Source: Mytilisepta virgata (Eukaryota > Mollusca > Bivalvia > Mytilida > Mytilidae). From it: a stretch of DNA of 64,000 nt. Made by a program: the position numbers and the translations under genes. Under the pieces are notes generated by a model. That model searched no databases, was not told the DNA's origin, and saw only the letters and a program-made list of their open reading frames with translations. This document shows positions 20,701 through 33,954 of this stretch, piece after piece (the first letter of the stretch is position 1; each line of letters starts with the position of its first letter). The DNA lies in assembly GCA_028015205.1 (NCBI GenBank), contig CM051518.1:52872372-52936371 (forward strand). Reading direction: 5' to 3'.

Positions 20701-21353
20701 CTAGAATTGCAATTGCGAGCAATAGCAGATGTCGCCCCTGGCAGCCATCTTGGAAATGGCGGCCATTTCCAAAAAAAAGTATTGATTGCACACCGTCACA
20801 TAGTGATCTTACTTTCTGCCAAGTTTCATTCAATTCTATCCATGTTAAGTTTTTCGCCAATTTAACATCATTTTTCAAAATGGCCGCCAAACGTCTCCAA
20901 CCGATCGCGATTTTTTTTCATCAGTTTGTTCTTCTAATTGTACTTTACAAACATACGAAGTTTAATGAAATTCTATGGTACAGTTTTTGAGATATAAACG
21001 TTTTAAATTTTCAGAGGGTACTGATCTTTGAATGGCGGCCATCTTGAAAATGGCGGCCATTTCGAAAAAAAAAGTATTGATTGCACACCTTCACATAGTG
21101 ATCTAACTTTCTGCCAAGTTTCATTCAATTCTATCAAGGCATCTCCGAGAACTAAGCCGGACAAAAATCATTGGAAAGAAAGAAAGAAAGAAAGAAAGAA
21201 TAATAATAATAATAATAATAACAAAGAAACGGAAGAATAACAATATGTCGTCCCGTGACTACGTTCGGGGCGACATAATAACAAAGAAACGGAAGAATAA
21301 CAATATGTCGTCCCGTGACTACGTTCGGGGCGACATAATAATAATAATAATAA
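20701..21353 (+). repeat. Divergent family 1 unit, copy 1
   Basis: This unit carries at least seven uncommon changes: CTTGGAAATGG, ATTTCCAAAA, CACCGTCACA, CGCCAATTT, GATCGCGATT, TCAGAGGGTACTG and GATCTAACTTTC, plus ATCAAGGCATC. All recur in unit 26988. It ends with two hairpin modules (21222-21336). Confidence 0.9.
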
Positions 21354-24300
21354 CTAGAATTGCAATTGCGAGCAATAGCAGATGTCGCCCCTGGCAGCCA
21401 TCTTGAAAATGGCGGCCATTTTGAAAAAAAAAGTACTGATTGCACACCTTCACATAGTGATCTTACTTTCTGCCAAGTTTCATTCAATTCTATCGATGTT
21501 AAGTTTTTCGCCATTTTAACATCATTTTTCAAAATGGCCGCCAAACGTCTCCAACCGATCGCCATTTTTTTTCATGAGTTTGTTCTTCTAATTGTACTTT
21601 ACAAACATACGAAGTTTAATGAAATTCTATGGTACAGTTTTTGAGATATAAACGTTTTAAATTTTCGGAGGGTACCGATCTTTGAATGGCGGCCATCTTG
21701 AAAATGGCGGCCATTTCGAAAAAAAAAGTATTGATTGCACATCTTCACATAGTGATCTTACTTTCTGCCAAGTTTCATTCAATTCTATCCAGGCATCTCC
21801 GAGAACTAAGCCGGACAAAAATCATTGGAAAGAAAGAAAGAAAGAAAGAAAGAATAATAATAACTAGAATTGCAATTGCGAGCAATAGCAGATGTCGCCC
21901 CTGGCAGCCATCTTCAAAATGGCGGCCATTTTGAAAAAAAAAGTACTGATTGCACACCTTCACATAGTGATCTTACTTTCTGCCAAGTTTCATTCAATTC
22001 TATCGATGTTAAGTTTTTCGCCATTTTAACATCATTTTTCAAAATGGCCGCCAAACGTCTCCAACCGATCGCCATTTTTTTTCATGAGTTTGTTCTTCTA
22101 ATTGTACTTTACAAACATACGAAGTTTAATGAAATTCTATGGTACAGTTTTTGAGATATAAACGTTTTAAATTTTCGGAGGGTACCGATCTTTGAATGGC
22201 GGCCATCTTGAAAATGGCGGCCATTTCGAAAAAAAAAGTATTGATTGCACATCTTCACATAGTGATCTTACTTTCTGCCAAGTTTCATTCAATTCTATCC
22301 AGGCATCTCCGAGAATTAAGCCGGACAAAAATCATTGGAAAGAAAGAAAGAAAGAATAATAATAATAATAATAATAACAAAGAAACGGAAGAATAACAAT
22401 ATGTCGTCCCGTGACTACGTTCGGGGCGACATAATAACTAGAATTGCAATTGCGAGCAATAGCAGATGTCGTCCCTGGCAGCCATCTTGAAAATGGCGGC
22501 CATTTTGAAAAAAAAAGTACTGATTGCACACCTTCACATAGTGATCTTACTTTCTGCCAAGTTTCATTCAATTCTATCGATGTTAAGTTTTTCGCCATTT
22601 TAACATCATTTTTCAAAATGGCCGCCAAACGTCTCCAACCGATCGCCATTTTTTTTCATGAGTTTGTTCTTCTAATTGTACTTTACAAACATACGAAGTT
22701 TAATGAAATTCTATGGTACAGTTTTTGAGATATAAACGTTTTAAATTTTCGGAGGGTACCGATCTTTGAATGGCGGCCATCTTGAAAATGGCGGCCATTT
22801 GGGAAAAAAAAGTATTGATTGCACACCTTCACATAGTGATCTTACTTTCTGCCAAGTTTCATTCAATTCTATCCAGGCATCTCCGAGAACTAAGCCGGAC
22901 AAAAATCATTGGAAAGAAAGAAAGAAAGAATAATAATAATAATAATAACTAGAATTGCAATTGCGAGCAATAGCAGATGTCGCCCCTGGCAGCCATCTTG
23001 AAAATGGCGGCCATTTCGAAAAAAAAAGTATTGATTGCACACCTTCACATAGTGATCTTACTTTCTGCCAAGTTTCATTCAATTCTATCCATGTTAAGTT
23101 TTTCGCCATTTTAACATCATTTTTCAAAATGGCCGCCAAACGTCTCCAACCGATCGCCATTTTTTTTCATCAGTTTGTTCTTCTAATTGTACTTTACAAA
23201 CATACGAAGTTTAATGAAATTCTATGGTACAGTTTTTGAGATATAAACGTGTTAAATTACCGATCTATGAATGGCGGCCATCTTGAAAATGGCGGCCATT
23301 TTGAAAAAAAAAGTACTGATTGCACACCTTCACATAGTGATCTTACTTTCTGCCAAGTTTCATTCAATTCTATCCAGGCATCTCCGAGAACTAAGCCGGA
23401 CAAAAATCATTGGAAAGAAAGAAAGAATAATAATAACAAAGAAACGGAAGAATAACAATATGTCGTCCCGTGACTACGTTCGGGGCGACATAATAATAAT
23501 AATAACAAAGAAACGGAAGAATAACAATATGTCGTCCCGTGACTACGTTCGGGGCGACATAATAACAAAGAAACGGAAGAATAACAATATGTCGTCCCGT
23601 GACTACGTTCGGGGCGACATAATAATAATAACAAAGAAACGGAAGAATAACAATATGTCGTCCCGTGACTACGTTCGGGGCGACATAATAATAATAATAA
23701 CTAGAATTGCAATTGCGAGCAATAGCAGATGTCGTCCCTGGCAGCCATCTTGAAAATGGCGGCCATTTTGAAAAAAAAAGTACTGATTGCACACCTTCAC
23801 ATAGTGATCTTACTTTCTGCCAAGTTTCATTCAATTCTATCGATGTTAAGTTTTTCGCCATTTTAACATCATTTTTCAAAATGGCCGCCAAACGTCTCCA
23901 ACCGATCGCCATTTTTTTTCATGAGTTTGTTCTTCTAATTGTACTTTACAAACATACGAAGTTTAATGAAATTCTATGGTACAGTTTTTGAGATATAAAC
24001 GTTTTAAATTTTCGGAGGGTACCGATCTTTGAATGGCGGCCATCTTGAAAATGGCGGCCATTTGGGAAAAAAAAGTATTGATTGCACACCTTCACATAGT
24101 GATCTTACTTTCTGCCAAGTTTCATTCAATTCTATCCAGGCATCTCCGAGAACTAAGCCGGACAAAAATCATTGGAAAGAAAGAAAGAAAGAATAATAAT
24201 AACTAGAATTGCAATTGCGAGCAATAGCAGATGTCGCCCCTGGCAGCCATCTTGAAAATGGCGGCCATTTTGAAAAAAAAAGTACTGATTGCACACCTTC

Positions 24301-26295
24301 ACATAGTGATCTTACTTTCTGCCAAGTTTCATTCAATTCTATCGATGTTAAGTTTTTCGCCATTTTAACATCATTTTTCAAAATGGCCGCCAAACGTCTC
24401 CAACCGATCGCCATTTTTTTTCATGAGTTTGTTCTTCTAATTGTACTTTACAAACATACGAAGTTTAATGAAATTCTATGGTACAGTTTTTGAGATATAA
24501 ACGTTTTAAATTTTCGGAGGGTACCGATCTTTGAATGGCGGCCATCTTGAAAATGGCGGCCATTTCGAAAAAAAAAGTATTGATTGCACATCTTCACATA
24601 GTGATCTTACTTTCTGCCAAGTTTCATTCAATTCTATCCAGGCATCTCCGAGAACTAAGCCGGACAAAAATCATTGGAAAGAAAGAAAGAAAGAAAGAAA
24701 GAATAATAATAATAACTAGAATTGCAATTGCGAGCAATAGCAGATGTCGCCCCTGGCAGCCATCTTGAAAATGGCGGCCATTTCGAAAAAAAAAGTATTG
24801 ATTGCACACCTTCACATAGTGATCTTACTTTCTGCCAAGTTTCATTCAATTCTATCCATGTTAAGTTTTTCGCCATTTTAACATCATTTTTCAAAATGGC
24901 CGTCAAACGTCTCCAACCGATCGCCATTTTTTTTCATCAGTTTGTTCTTCTAATTGTACTTTACAAACCTACGAAGTTTAATGAAATTCTATGGTACAGT
25001 TTTTGAGATATAAACGTTTTAAATTTTCGGAGGGTACCGATCTTTGAATGGCGGCCATCTTGAAAATGGCGGCCATTTCGAAAAAAAAAGTATTGATTGC
25101 ACATCTTCACATAGTGATCTTACTTTCTGCCAAGTTTCATTCAATTCTATCCAGGCATCTCCGAGAACTAAGCCGGACAAAAATCATTGGAAAGAAAGAA
25201 AGAAAGAAAGAAAGAATAATAATAATAATAATAATAATAACAAAGAAACGGAAGAATAACAATATGTCGTCCCGTGACTACGTTCGGGGCGACATAATAA
25301 TAATAACTAGAATTGCAATTGCGAGCAATAGCAGATGTCGCCCCTGGCAGCCATCTTGAAAATGGCGGCCATTTTGAAAAAAAAAGTACTGATTGCACAC
25401 CTTCACATAGTGATCTTACTTTCTGCCAAGTTTCATTCAATTCTATCGATGTTAAGTTTTTCGCCATTTTAACATCATTTTTCAAAATGGCCGCCAAACG
25501 TCTCCAACCGATCGCCATTTTTTTTCATGAGTTTGTTCTTCTAATTGTACTTTACAAACATACGAAGTTTAATGAAATTCTATGGTACAGTTTTTGAGAT
25601 ATAAACGTTTTAAATTTTCGGAGGGTACCGATCTTTGAATGGCGGCCATCTTGAAAATGGCGGCCATTTCGAAAAAAAAAGTATTGATTGCACATCTTCA
25701 CATAGTGATCTTACTTTCTGCCAAGTTTCATTCAATTCTATCCAGGCATCTCCGAGAACTAAGCCGGACAAAAATCATTGGAAAGAAAGAAAGAAAGAAA
25801 GAAAGAATAATAATAATAACTAGAATTGCAATTGCGAGCAATAGCAGATGTCGCCCCTGGCAGCCATCTAGAAAATGGCGGCCATTTCGAAAAAAAAAGT
25901 ATTGATTGCACACCTTCACATAGTGATCTTACTTTCTGCCAAGTTTCATTCAATTCTATCCATGTTAAGTTTTTCGCCATTTTAACATCATTTTTCAAAA
26001 TGGCCGCCAAACGTCTCCAACCGATCGCCATTTTTTTTCATCAGTTTGTTCTTCTAATTGTACTTTACAAACCTACGAAGTTTAATGAAATTCTATGGTA
26101 CAGTTTTTGAGATAAAAACGTTTTAAATTTTCGGAGGGTACCGATCTTTGAATGGCGGCCATCTTGAAAATGGCGGCCATTTCGAAAAAAAAAGTATTGA
26201 TTGCACATCTTCACATAGTGATCTTACTTTCTGCCAAGTTTCATTCAATTCTATCCAGGCATCTCCGAGAACTAAGCCGGACAAAAATCATTGGA

Positions 26296-26327
<32 letters not shown>

Positions 26328-26987
26328 ATAATAATAATAATAACAAAGAAACGGAAGAATAACAATATGTCGTCCCGTGACTACGTTCGGGGCGACATAA
26401 CTAGAATTGCAATTGCGAGCAATAGCAGATGTCGCCCCTGGCAGCCATCTAGAAAATGGCGGCCATTTCGAAAAAAAAGTATTGATTGCACACCTTCACA
26501 TAGTGATCTTACTTTCTGCCAAGTTTCATTCAATTCTATCCATGTTAAGTTTTTCGCCATTTTAACATCATTTTTCAAAATGGCCGCCAAACGTCTCCAA
26601 CCGATCGCCATTTTTTTTCATCAGTTTGTTCTTCTAATTGTACTTTACAAACCTACGAAGTTTAATGAAATTCTATGGTACAGTTTTTGAGATATAAACG
26701 TTTTAAATTTTCGGAGGGTACCGATCTTTGAATGGCGGCCATCTTGAAAATGGCGGCCATTTCGAAAAAAAAAGTATTGATTGCACATCTTCACATAGTG
26801 ATCTTACTTTCTGCCAAGTTTCATTCAATTCTATCCAGGCATCTCCGAGAACTAAGCCGGACAAAAATCATTGGAAAGAAAGAAAGAAAGAAAGAAAGAA
26901 TAATAATAATAATAATAATAACAAAGAAACGGAAGAATAACAATATGTCGTCCCGTGACTACGTTCGGGGCGACATAATAATAATAA
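21354..26987 (+). repeat. Family 1 units starting 21354, 21864, 22438, 22949, 23701, 24203, 24716, 25307, 25820, 26401
   Basis: Hairpin modules: one in 21864, four in 22949, one each in 24716, 25820 and 26401. Unit 22949 has junction J1 (about 23247). Units 22438 and 23701 carry the tag variant ATGTCGTCCC. Unit 24716 has GGCCGTCAAACG. Unit 25820 has GAGATAAAAACG. Confidence 0.9.
23437..23686 (+). repeat. Four hairpin modules
   Basis: Run of four modules with variable AAT spacers closing unit 22949. Confidence 0.9.
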
Positions 26988-27499
26988 CTAGAATTGCAAT
27001 TGCGAGCAATAGCAGATGTCGCCCCTGGCAGCCATCTTGGAAATGGCGGCCATTTCCAAAAAAAAGTATTGATTGCACACCGTCACATAGTGATCTTACT
27101 TTCTGCCAAGTTTCATTCAATTCTATCCATGTTAAGTTTTTCGCCAATTTAACATCATTTTTCAAAATGGCCGCCAAACGTCTCCAACCGATCGCGATTT
27201 TTTTTCATCAGTTTGTTCTTCTAATTGTACTTTACAAACATACGAAGTTTAATGAAATTCTATGGTACAGTTTTTGAGATATAAACGTTTTAAATTTTCA
27301 GAGGGTACTGATCTTTGAATGGCGGCCATCTTGAAAATGGCGGCCATTTCGAAAAAAAAAGTATTGATTGCACACCTTCACATAGTGATCTAACTTTCTG
27401 CCAAGTTTCATTCAATTCTATCAAGGCATCTCCGAGAACTAAGCCGGACAAAAATCATTGGAAAGAAAGAAAGAAAGAAAGAAAGAATAATAATAATAA
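26988..27499 (+). repeat. Divergent family 1 unit, copy 2
   Basis: Same private substitutions as the unit at 20701, but its tail has (AAT)4 and no hairpin module. Confidence 0.9.
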
Positions 27500-28993
27500 C
27501 TAGAATTGCAATTGCGAGCAATAGCAGATGTCGCCCCTGGCAGCCATCTTGAAAATGGCGGCCATTTTGAAAAAAAAAGTACTGATTGCACACCTTCACA
27601 TAGTGATCTTACTTTCTGCCAAGTTTCATTCAATTCTATCGATGTTAAGTTTTTCGCCATTTTAACATCATTTTTCAAAATGGCCGCCAAACGTCTCCAA
27701 CCGATCGCCATTTTTTTTCATGAGTTTGTTCTTCTAATTGTACTTTACAAACATACGAAGTTTAATGAAATTCTATGGTACAGTTTTTGAGATATAAACG
27801 TTTTAAATTTTCGGAGGGTACCGATCTTTGAATGGCGGCCATCTTGAAAATGGCGGCCATTTGGGAAAAAAAAGTATTGATTGCACACCTTCACATAGTG
27901 ATCTTACTTTCTGCCAAGTTTCATTCAATTCTATCCAGGCATCTCCGAGAACTAAGCCGGACAAAAATCATTGGAAAGAAAGAAAGAAAGAAAGAATAAT
28001 AATAATAACTAGAATTGCAATTGCGAGCAATAGCAGATGTCGCCCCTGGCAGCCATCTTGAAAATGGCGGCCATTTTGAAAAAAAAAGTACTGATTGCAC
28101 ACCTTCACATAGTGATCTTACTTTCTGCCAAGTTTCATTCAATTCTATCGATGTTAAGTTTTTCGCCATTTTAACATCATTTTTCAAAATGGCCGCCAAA
28201 CGTCTCCAACCGATCGCCATTTTTTTTCATGAGTTTGTTCTTCTAATTGTACTTTACAAACATACGAAGTTTAATGAAATTCTATGGTACAGTTTTTGAG
28301 ATATAAACGTTTTAAATTTTCGGAGGGTACCGATCTTTGAATGGCGGCCATTTCGAAAAAAAAAGTATTGATTGCACATCTTCACATAGTGATCTTACTT
28401 TCTGCCAAGTTTCATTCAATTCTATCCAGGCATCTCCGAGAACTAAGCCGGACAAAAATCATTGGAAAGAAAGAAAGAAAGAAAGAAAGAATAATAATAA
28501 TAACTAGAATTGCAATTGCGAGCAATAGCAGATGTCGTCCCTGGCAGCCATCTTGAAAATGGCGGCCATTTTGAAAAAAAAAGTACTGATTGCACACCTT
28601 CACATAGTGATCTTACTTTCTGCCAAGTTTCATTCAATTCTATCGATGTTAAGTTTTTCGCCATTTTAACATCATTTTTCAAAATGGCCGCCAAACGTCT
28701 CCAACCGATCGCCATTTTTTTTCATGAGTTTGTTCTTCTAATTGTACTTTACAAACATACGAAGTTTAATGAAATTCTATGGTACAGTTTTTGAGATATA
28801 AACGTTTTAAATTTTCGGAGGGTACCGATCTTTGAATGGCGGCCATCTTGAAAATGGCGGCCATTTGGGAAAAAAAAGTATTGATTGCACACCTTCACAT
28901 AGTGATCTTACTTTCTGCCAAGTTTCATTCAATTCTATCCAGGCATCTCCGAGAACTAAGCCGGACAAAAATCATTGGAAAGAAAGAAAGAAA

Positions 28994-29030
<37 letters not shown>

Positions 29031-29083
29031 GAAACGGAAGAATAACAATATGTCGTCCCGTGACTACGTTCGGGGCGACATAA
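27500..29083 (+). repeat. Family 1 units starting 27500, 28009, 28504
   Basis: In unit 28009 the second a copy (near 28341) has lost 18 bp between two ATGGCGGCC motifs, so ATGGCGGCCATTTCG follows the spacer directly. Unit 28504 carries the tag variant ATGTCGTCCC, a long (AAT)n tract and one hairpin module. Confidence 0.9.
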
Positions 29084-29857
29084 CTAGAATTGCAATTGCG
29101 AGCAATAGCAGATGTCGCCCCTGGCAGCCATCTAGAAAATGGCGGCCATTTCGAAAAAAAAAGTATTGATTGCACACCTTCACATAGTGATCTTACTTTC
29201 TGCCAAGTTTCATTCAATTCTATCCATGTTAAGTTTTTCGCCATTTTAACATCATTTTTCAAAATGGCCGTCAAACGTCTCCAACCGATCGCCATTTTTT
29301 TTCATCAGTTTGTTCTTCTAATTGTGCTTTACAAACCTACGAAGTTTAATGAAATTCTATGGTACAGTTTTTGAGATTTACCGATCTATGAATGGCGGCC
29401 ATCTTGAAAATGGCGGCCATTTTGAAAAAAAAAGTATTGATTGCACACCTTCACATAGTGATCTTACTTTCTGCCAAGTTTCATTCAATTCTATCCATGT
29501 TAAGTTTTTCGCCATTTTAACATCATTTTTCAAAATGGCCGTCAAACGTCTCCAACCGATCGCCATTTTTTTTCATCAGTTTGTTCTTCTAATTGTACTT
29601 TACAAACCTACGAAGTTTAATGAAATTCTATGGTACAGTTTTTGAGATATAAACGTTTTAAATTTTCGGAGGGTACCGATCTTTGAATGGCGGCCATCTT
29701 GAAAATGGCGGCCATTTCGAAAAAAAAAGTATTGATTGCACATCTTCACATAGTGATCTTACTTTCTGCCAAGTTTCATTCAATTCTATCCAGGCATCTC
29801 CGAGAACTAAGCCGGACAAAAATCATTGGAAAGAAAGAAAGAAAGAAAGAAAGAAAG

Positions 29858-29890
<33 letters not shown>

Positions 29891-30081
29891 GAAACGGAAG
29901 AATAACAATATGTCGTCCCGTGACTACGTTCGGGGCGACATAATAATAATAACAAAGAAACGGAAGAATAACAATATGTCGTCCCGTGACTACGTTCGGG
30001 GCGACATAATAACAAAGAAACGGAAGAATAACAATATGTCGTCCCGTGACTACGTTCGGGGCGACATAATAATAATAATAA
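29084..30081 (+). repeat. Extended unit with three a copies and junction J2
   Basis: Order: a, b ending in J2 (GAGATTTACCGATC, near 29376), a, b, a', tail, six AAAG, (AAT)n and three hairpin modules. It carries ATTGTGCTTTAC in the first b, shared with units 38841 and 60084. Confidence 0.9.
29887..30067 (+). repeat. Three hairpin modules
   Basis: Run of three modules closing the extended unit at 29084. Confidence 0.9.
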
Positions 30082-32130
30082 CTAGAATTGCAATTGCGAG
30101 CAATAGCAGATGTCGTCCCTGGCAGCCATCTTGAAAATGGCGGCCATTTTGAAAAAAAAAGTACTGATTGCACACCTTCACATAGTGATCTTACTTTCTG
30201 CCAAGTTTCATTCAATTCTATCGATGTTAAGTTTTTCGCCATTTTAACATCATTTTTCAAAATGGCCGCCAAACGTCTCCAACCGATCGCCATTTTTTTT
30301 CATGAGTTTGTTCTTCTAATTGTACTTTACAAACATACGAAGTTTAATGAAATTCTATGGTACAGTTTTTGAGATATAAACGTTTTAAATTTTCGGAGGG
30401 TACCGATCTTTGAATGGCGGCCATCTTGAAAATGGCGGCCATTTGGGAAAAAAAAGTATTGATTGCACACCTTCACATAGTGATCTTACTTTCTGCCAAG
30501 TTTCATTCAATTCTATCCAGGCATCTCCGAGAACTAAGCCGGACAAAAATCATTGGAAAGAAAGAAAGAAAGAATAATAATAACTAGAATTGCAATTGCG
30601 AGCAATAGCAGATGTCGCCCCTGGCAGCCATCTTGAAAATGGCGGCCATTTTGAAAAAAAAAGTACTGATTGCACACCTTCACATAGTGATCTTACTTTC
30701 TGCCAAGTTTCATTCAATTCTATCGATGTTAAGTTTTTCGCCATTTTAACATCATTTTTCAAAATGGCCGCCAAACGTCTCCAACCGATCGCCATTTTTT
30801 TTCATGAGTTTGTTCTTCTAATTGTACTTTACAAACATACGAAGTTTAATGAAATTCTATGGTACAGTTTTTGAGATATAAACGTTTTAAATTTTCGGAG
30901 GGTACCGATCTTTGAATGGCGGCCATCTTGAAAATGGCGGCCATTTGGGAAAAAAAAGTATTGATTGCACACCTTCACATAGTGATCTTACTTTCTGCCA
31001 AGTTTCATTCAATTCTATCCAGGCATCTCCGAGAACTAAGCCGGACAAAAATCATTGGAAAGAAAGAAAGAAAGAAAGAATAATAATAATAACTAGAATT
31101 GCAATTGCGAGCAATAGCAGATGTCGCCCCTGGCAGCCATCTTGAAAATGGCGGCCATTTCGAAAAAAAAAGTATTGATTGCACACCTTCACATAGTGAT
31201 CTTACTTTCTGCCAAGTTTCATTCAATTCTATCCATGTTAAGTTTTTCGCCATTTTAACATCATTTTTCAAAATGGCCGCCAAACGTCTCCAACCGATCG
31301 CCATTTTTTTTCATCAGTTTGTTCTTCTAATTGTACTTTACAAACATACGAAGTTTAATGAAATTCTATGGTACAGTTTTTGAGATATAAACGTGTTAAA
31401 TTACCGATCTATGAATGGCGGCCATCTTGAAAATGGCGGCCATTTTGAAAAAAAAAGTACTGATTGCACACCTTCACATAGTGATCTTACTTTCTGCCAA
31501 GTTTCATTCAATTCTATCCAGGCATCTCCGAGAACTAAGCCGGACAAAAATCATTGGAAAGAAAGAAAGAATAATAATAACAAAGAAACGGAAGAATAAC
31601 AATATGTCGTCCCGTGACTACGTTCGGGGCGACATAATAACTAGAATTGCAATTGCGAGCAATAGCAGATGTCGCCCCTGGCAGCCATCTTGAAAATGGC
31701 GGCCATTTTGAAAAAAAAAGTACTGATTGCACACCTTCACATAGTGATCTTACTTTCTGCCAAGTTTCATTCAATTCTATCGATGTTAAGTTTTTCGCCA
31801 TTTTAACATCATTTTTCAAAATGGCCGCCAAACGTCTCCAACCGATCGCCATTTTTTTTCATGAGTTTGTTCTTCTAATTGTACTTTACAAACATACGAA
31901 GTTTAATGAAATTCTATGGTACAGTTTTTGAGATATAAACGTTTTAAATTTTCGGAGGGTACCGATCTTTGAATGGCGGCCATCTTGAAAATGGCGGCCA
32001 TTTGGGAAAAAAAAGTATTGATTGCACACCTTCACATAGTGATCTTACTTTCTGCCAAGTTTCATTCAATTCTATCCAGGCATCTCCGAGAACTAAGCCG
32101 GACAAAAATCATTGGAAAGAAAGAAAGAAA

Positions 32131-32167
<37 letters not shown>

Positions 32168-33218
32168 GAAACGGAAGAATAACAATATGTCGTCCCGTGA
32201 CTACGTTCGGGGCGACATAACTAGAATTGCAATTGCGAGCAATAGCAGATGTCGCCCCTGGCAGCCATCTAGAAAATGGCGGCCATTTCGGAAAAAAAAG
32301 TATTGATTGCACACCTTCACATAGTGATCTTACTTTCTGCCAAGTTTCATTCAATTCTATCCATGTTAAGTTTTTCGCCATTTTAACATCATTTTTCAAA
32401 ATGGCCGCCAAACGTCTCCAACCGATCGCCATTTTTTTTCATCAGTTTGTTCTTCTAATTGTACTTTACAAACCTACGAAGTTTAATGAAATTCTATGGT
32501 ACAGTTTTTGAGATATAAACGTTTTAAATTTTCGGAGGGTACCGATCTTTGAATGGCGGCCATCTTGAAAATGGCGGCCATTTCGAAAAAAAAAGTATTG
32601 ATTGCACATCTTCACATAGTGATCTTACTTTCTGCCAAGTTTCATTCAATTCTATCCAGGCATCTCCGAGAACTAAGCCGGACAAAAATCATTGGAAAGA
32701 AAGAAAGAAAGAATAATAATAATAATAACTAGAATTGCAATTGCGAGCAATAGCAGATGTCGCCCCTGGCAGCCATCTTGAAAATGGCGGCCATTTTGGA
32801 AAAAAAAGTACTGATTGCACACCTTCACATAGTGATCTTACTTTCTGCCAAGTTTCATTCAATTCTATCGATGTTAAGTTTTTCGCCATTTTAACATCAT
32901 TTTTCAAAATGGCCGCCAAACGTCTCCAACCGATCGCCATTTTTTTTCATGAGTTTGTTCTTCTAATTGTACTTTACAAACATACGAAGTTTAATGAAAT
33001 TCTATGGTACAGTTTTTGAGATATAAACGTTTTAAATTTTCGGAGGGTACCGATCTTTGAATGGCGGCCATCTTGAAAATGGCGGCCATTTGGGAAAAAA
33101 AAGTATTGATTGCACACCTTCACATAGTGATCTTACTTTCTGCCAAGTTTCATTCAATTCTATCCAGGCATCTCCGAGAACTAAGCCGGACAAAAATCAT
33201 TGGAAAGAAAGAAAGAAA

Positions 33219-33258
<40 letters not shown>

Positions 33259-33954
33259 GAAACGGAAGAATAACAATATGTCGTCCCGTGACTACGTTCG
33301 GGGCGACATAATAATAACTAGAATTGCAATTGCGAGCAATAGCAGATGTCGCCCCTGGCAGCCATCTAGAAAATGGCGGCCATTTCGAAAAAAAAGTATT
33401 GATTGCACACCTTCACATAGTGATCTTACTTTCTGCCAAGTTTCATTCAATTCTATCCATGTTAAGTTTTTCGCCATTTTAACATCATTTTTCAAAATGG
33501 CCGCCAAACGTCTCCAACCGATCGCCATTTTTTTTCATCAGTTTGTTCTTCTAATTGTACTTTACAAACCTACGAAGTTTAATGAAATTCTATGGTACAG
33601 TTTTTGAGATATAAACGTTTTAAATTTTCGGAGGGTACCGATCTTTGAATGGCGGCCATCTTGAAAATGGCGGCCATTTCGAAAAAAAAAGTATTGATTG
33701 CACATCTTCACATAGTGATCTTACTTTCTGCCAAGTTTCATTCAATTCTATCCAGGCATCTCCGAGAACTAAGCCGGACAAAAATCATTGGAAAGAAAGA
33801 AAGAAAGAAAGAATAATAATAATAATAATAATAACAAAGAAACGGAAGAATAACAATATGTCGTCCCGTGACTACGTTCGGGGCGACATAATAACAAAGA
33901 AACGGAAGAATAACAATATGTCGTCCCGTGACTACGTTCGGGGCGACATAATAA
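30082..33954 (+). repeat. Family 1 units starting 30082, 30584, 31093, 31641, 32221, 32729, 33318
   Basis: Hairpin modules: one each in 31093, 31641 and 32729, two in 33318. Unit 30082 has the tag variant ATGTCGTCCC. Unit 31093 has junction J1 (near 31391). Confidence 0.9.
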
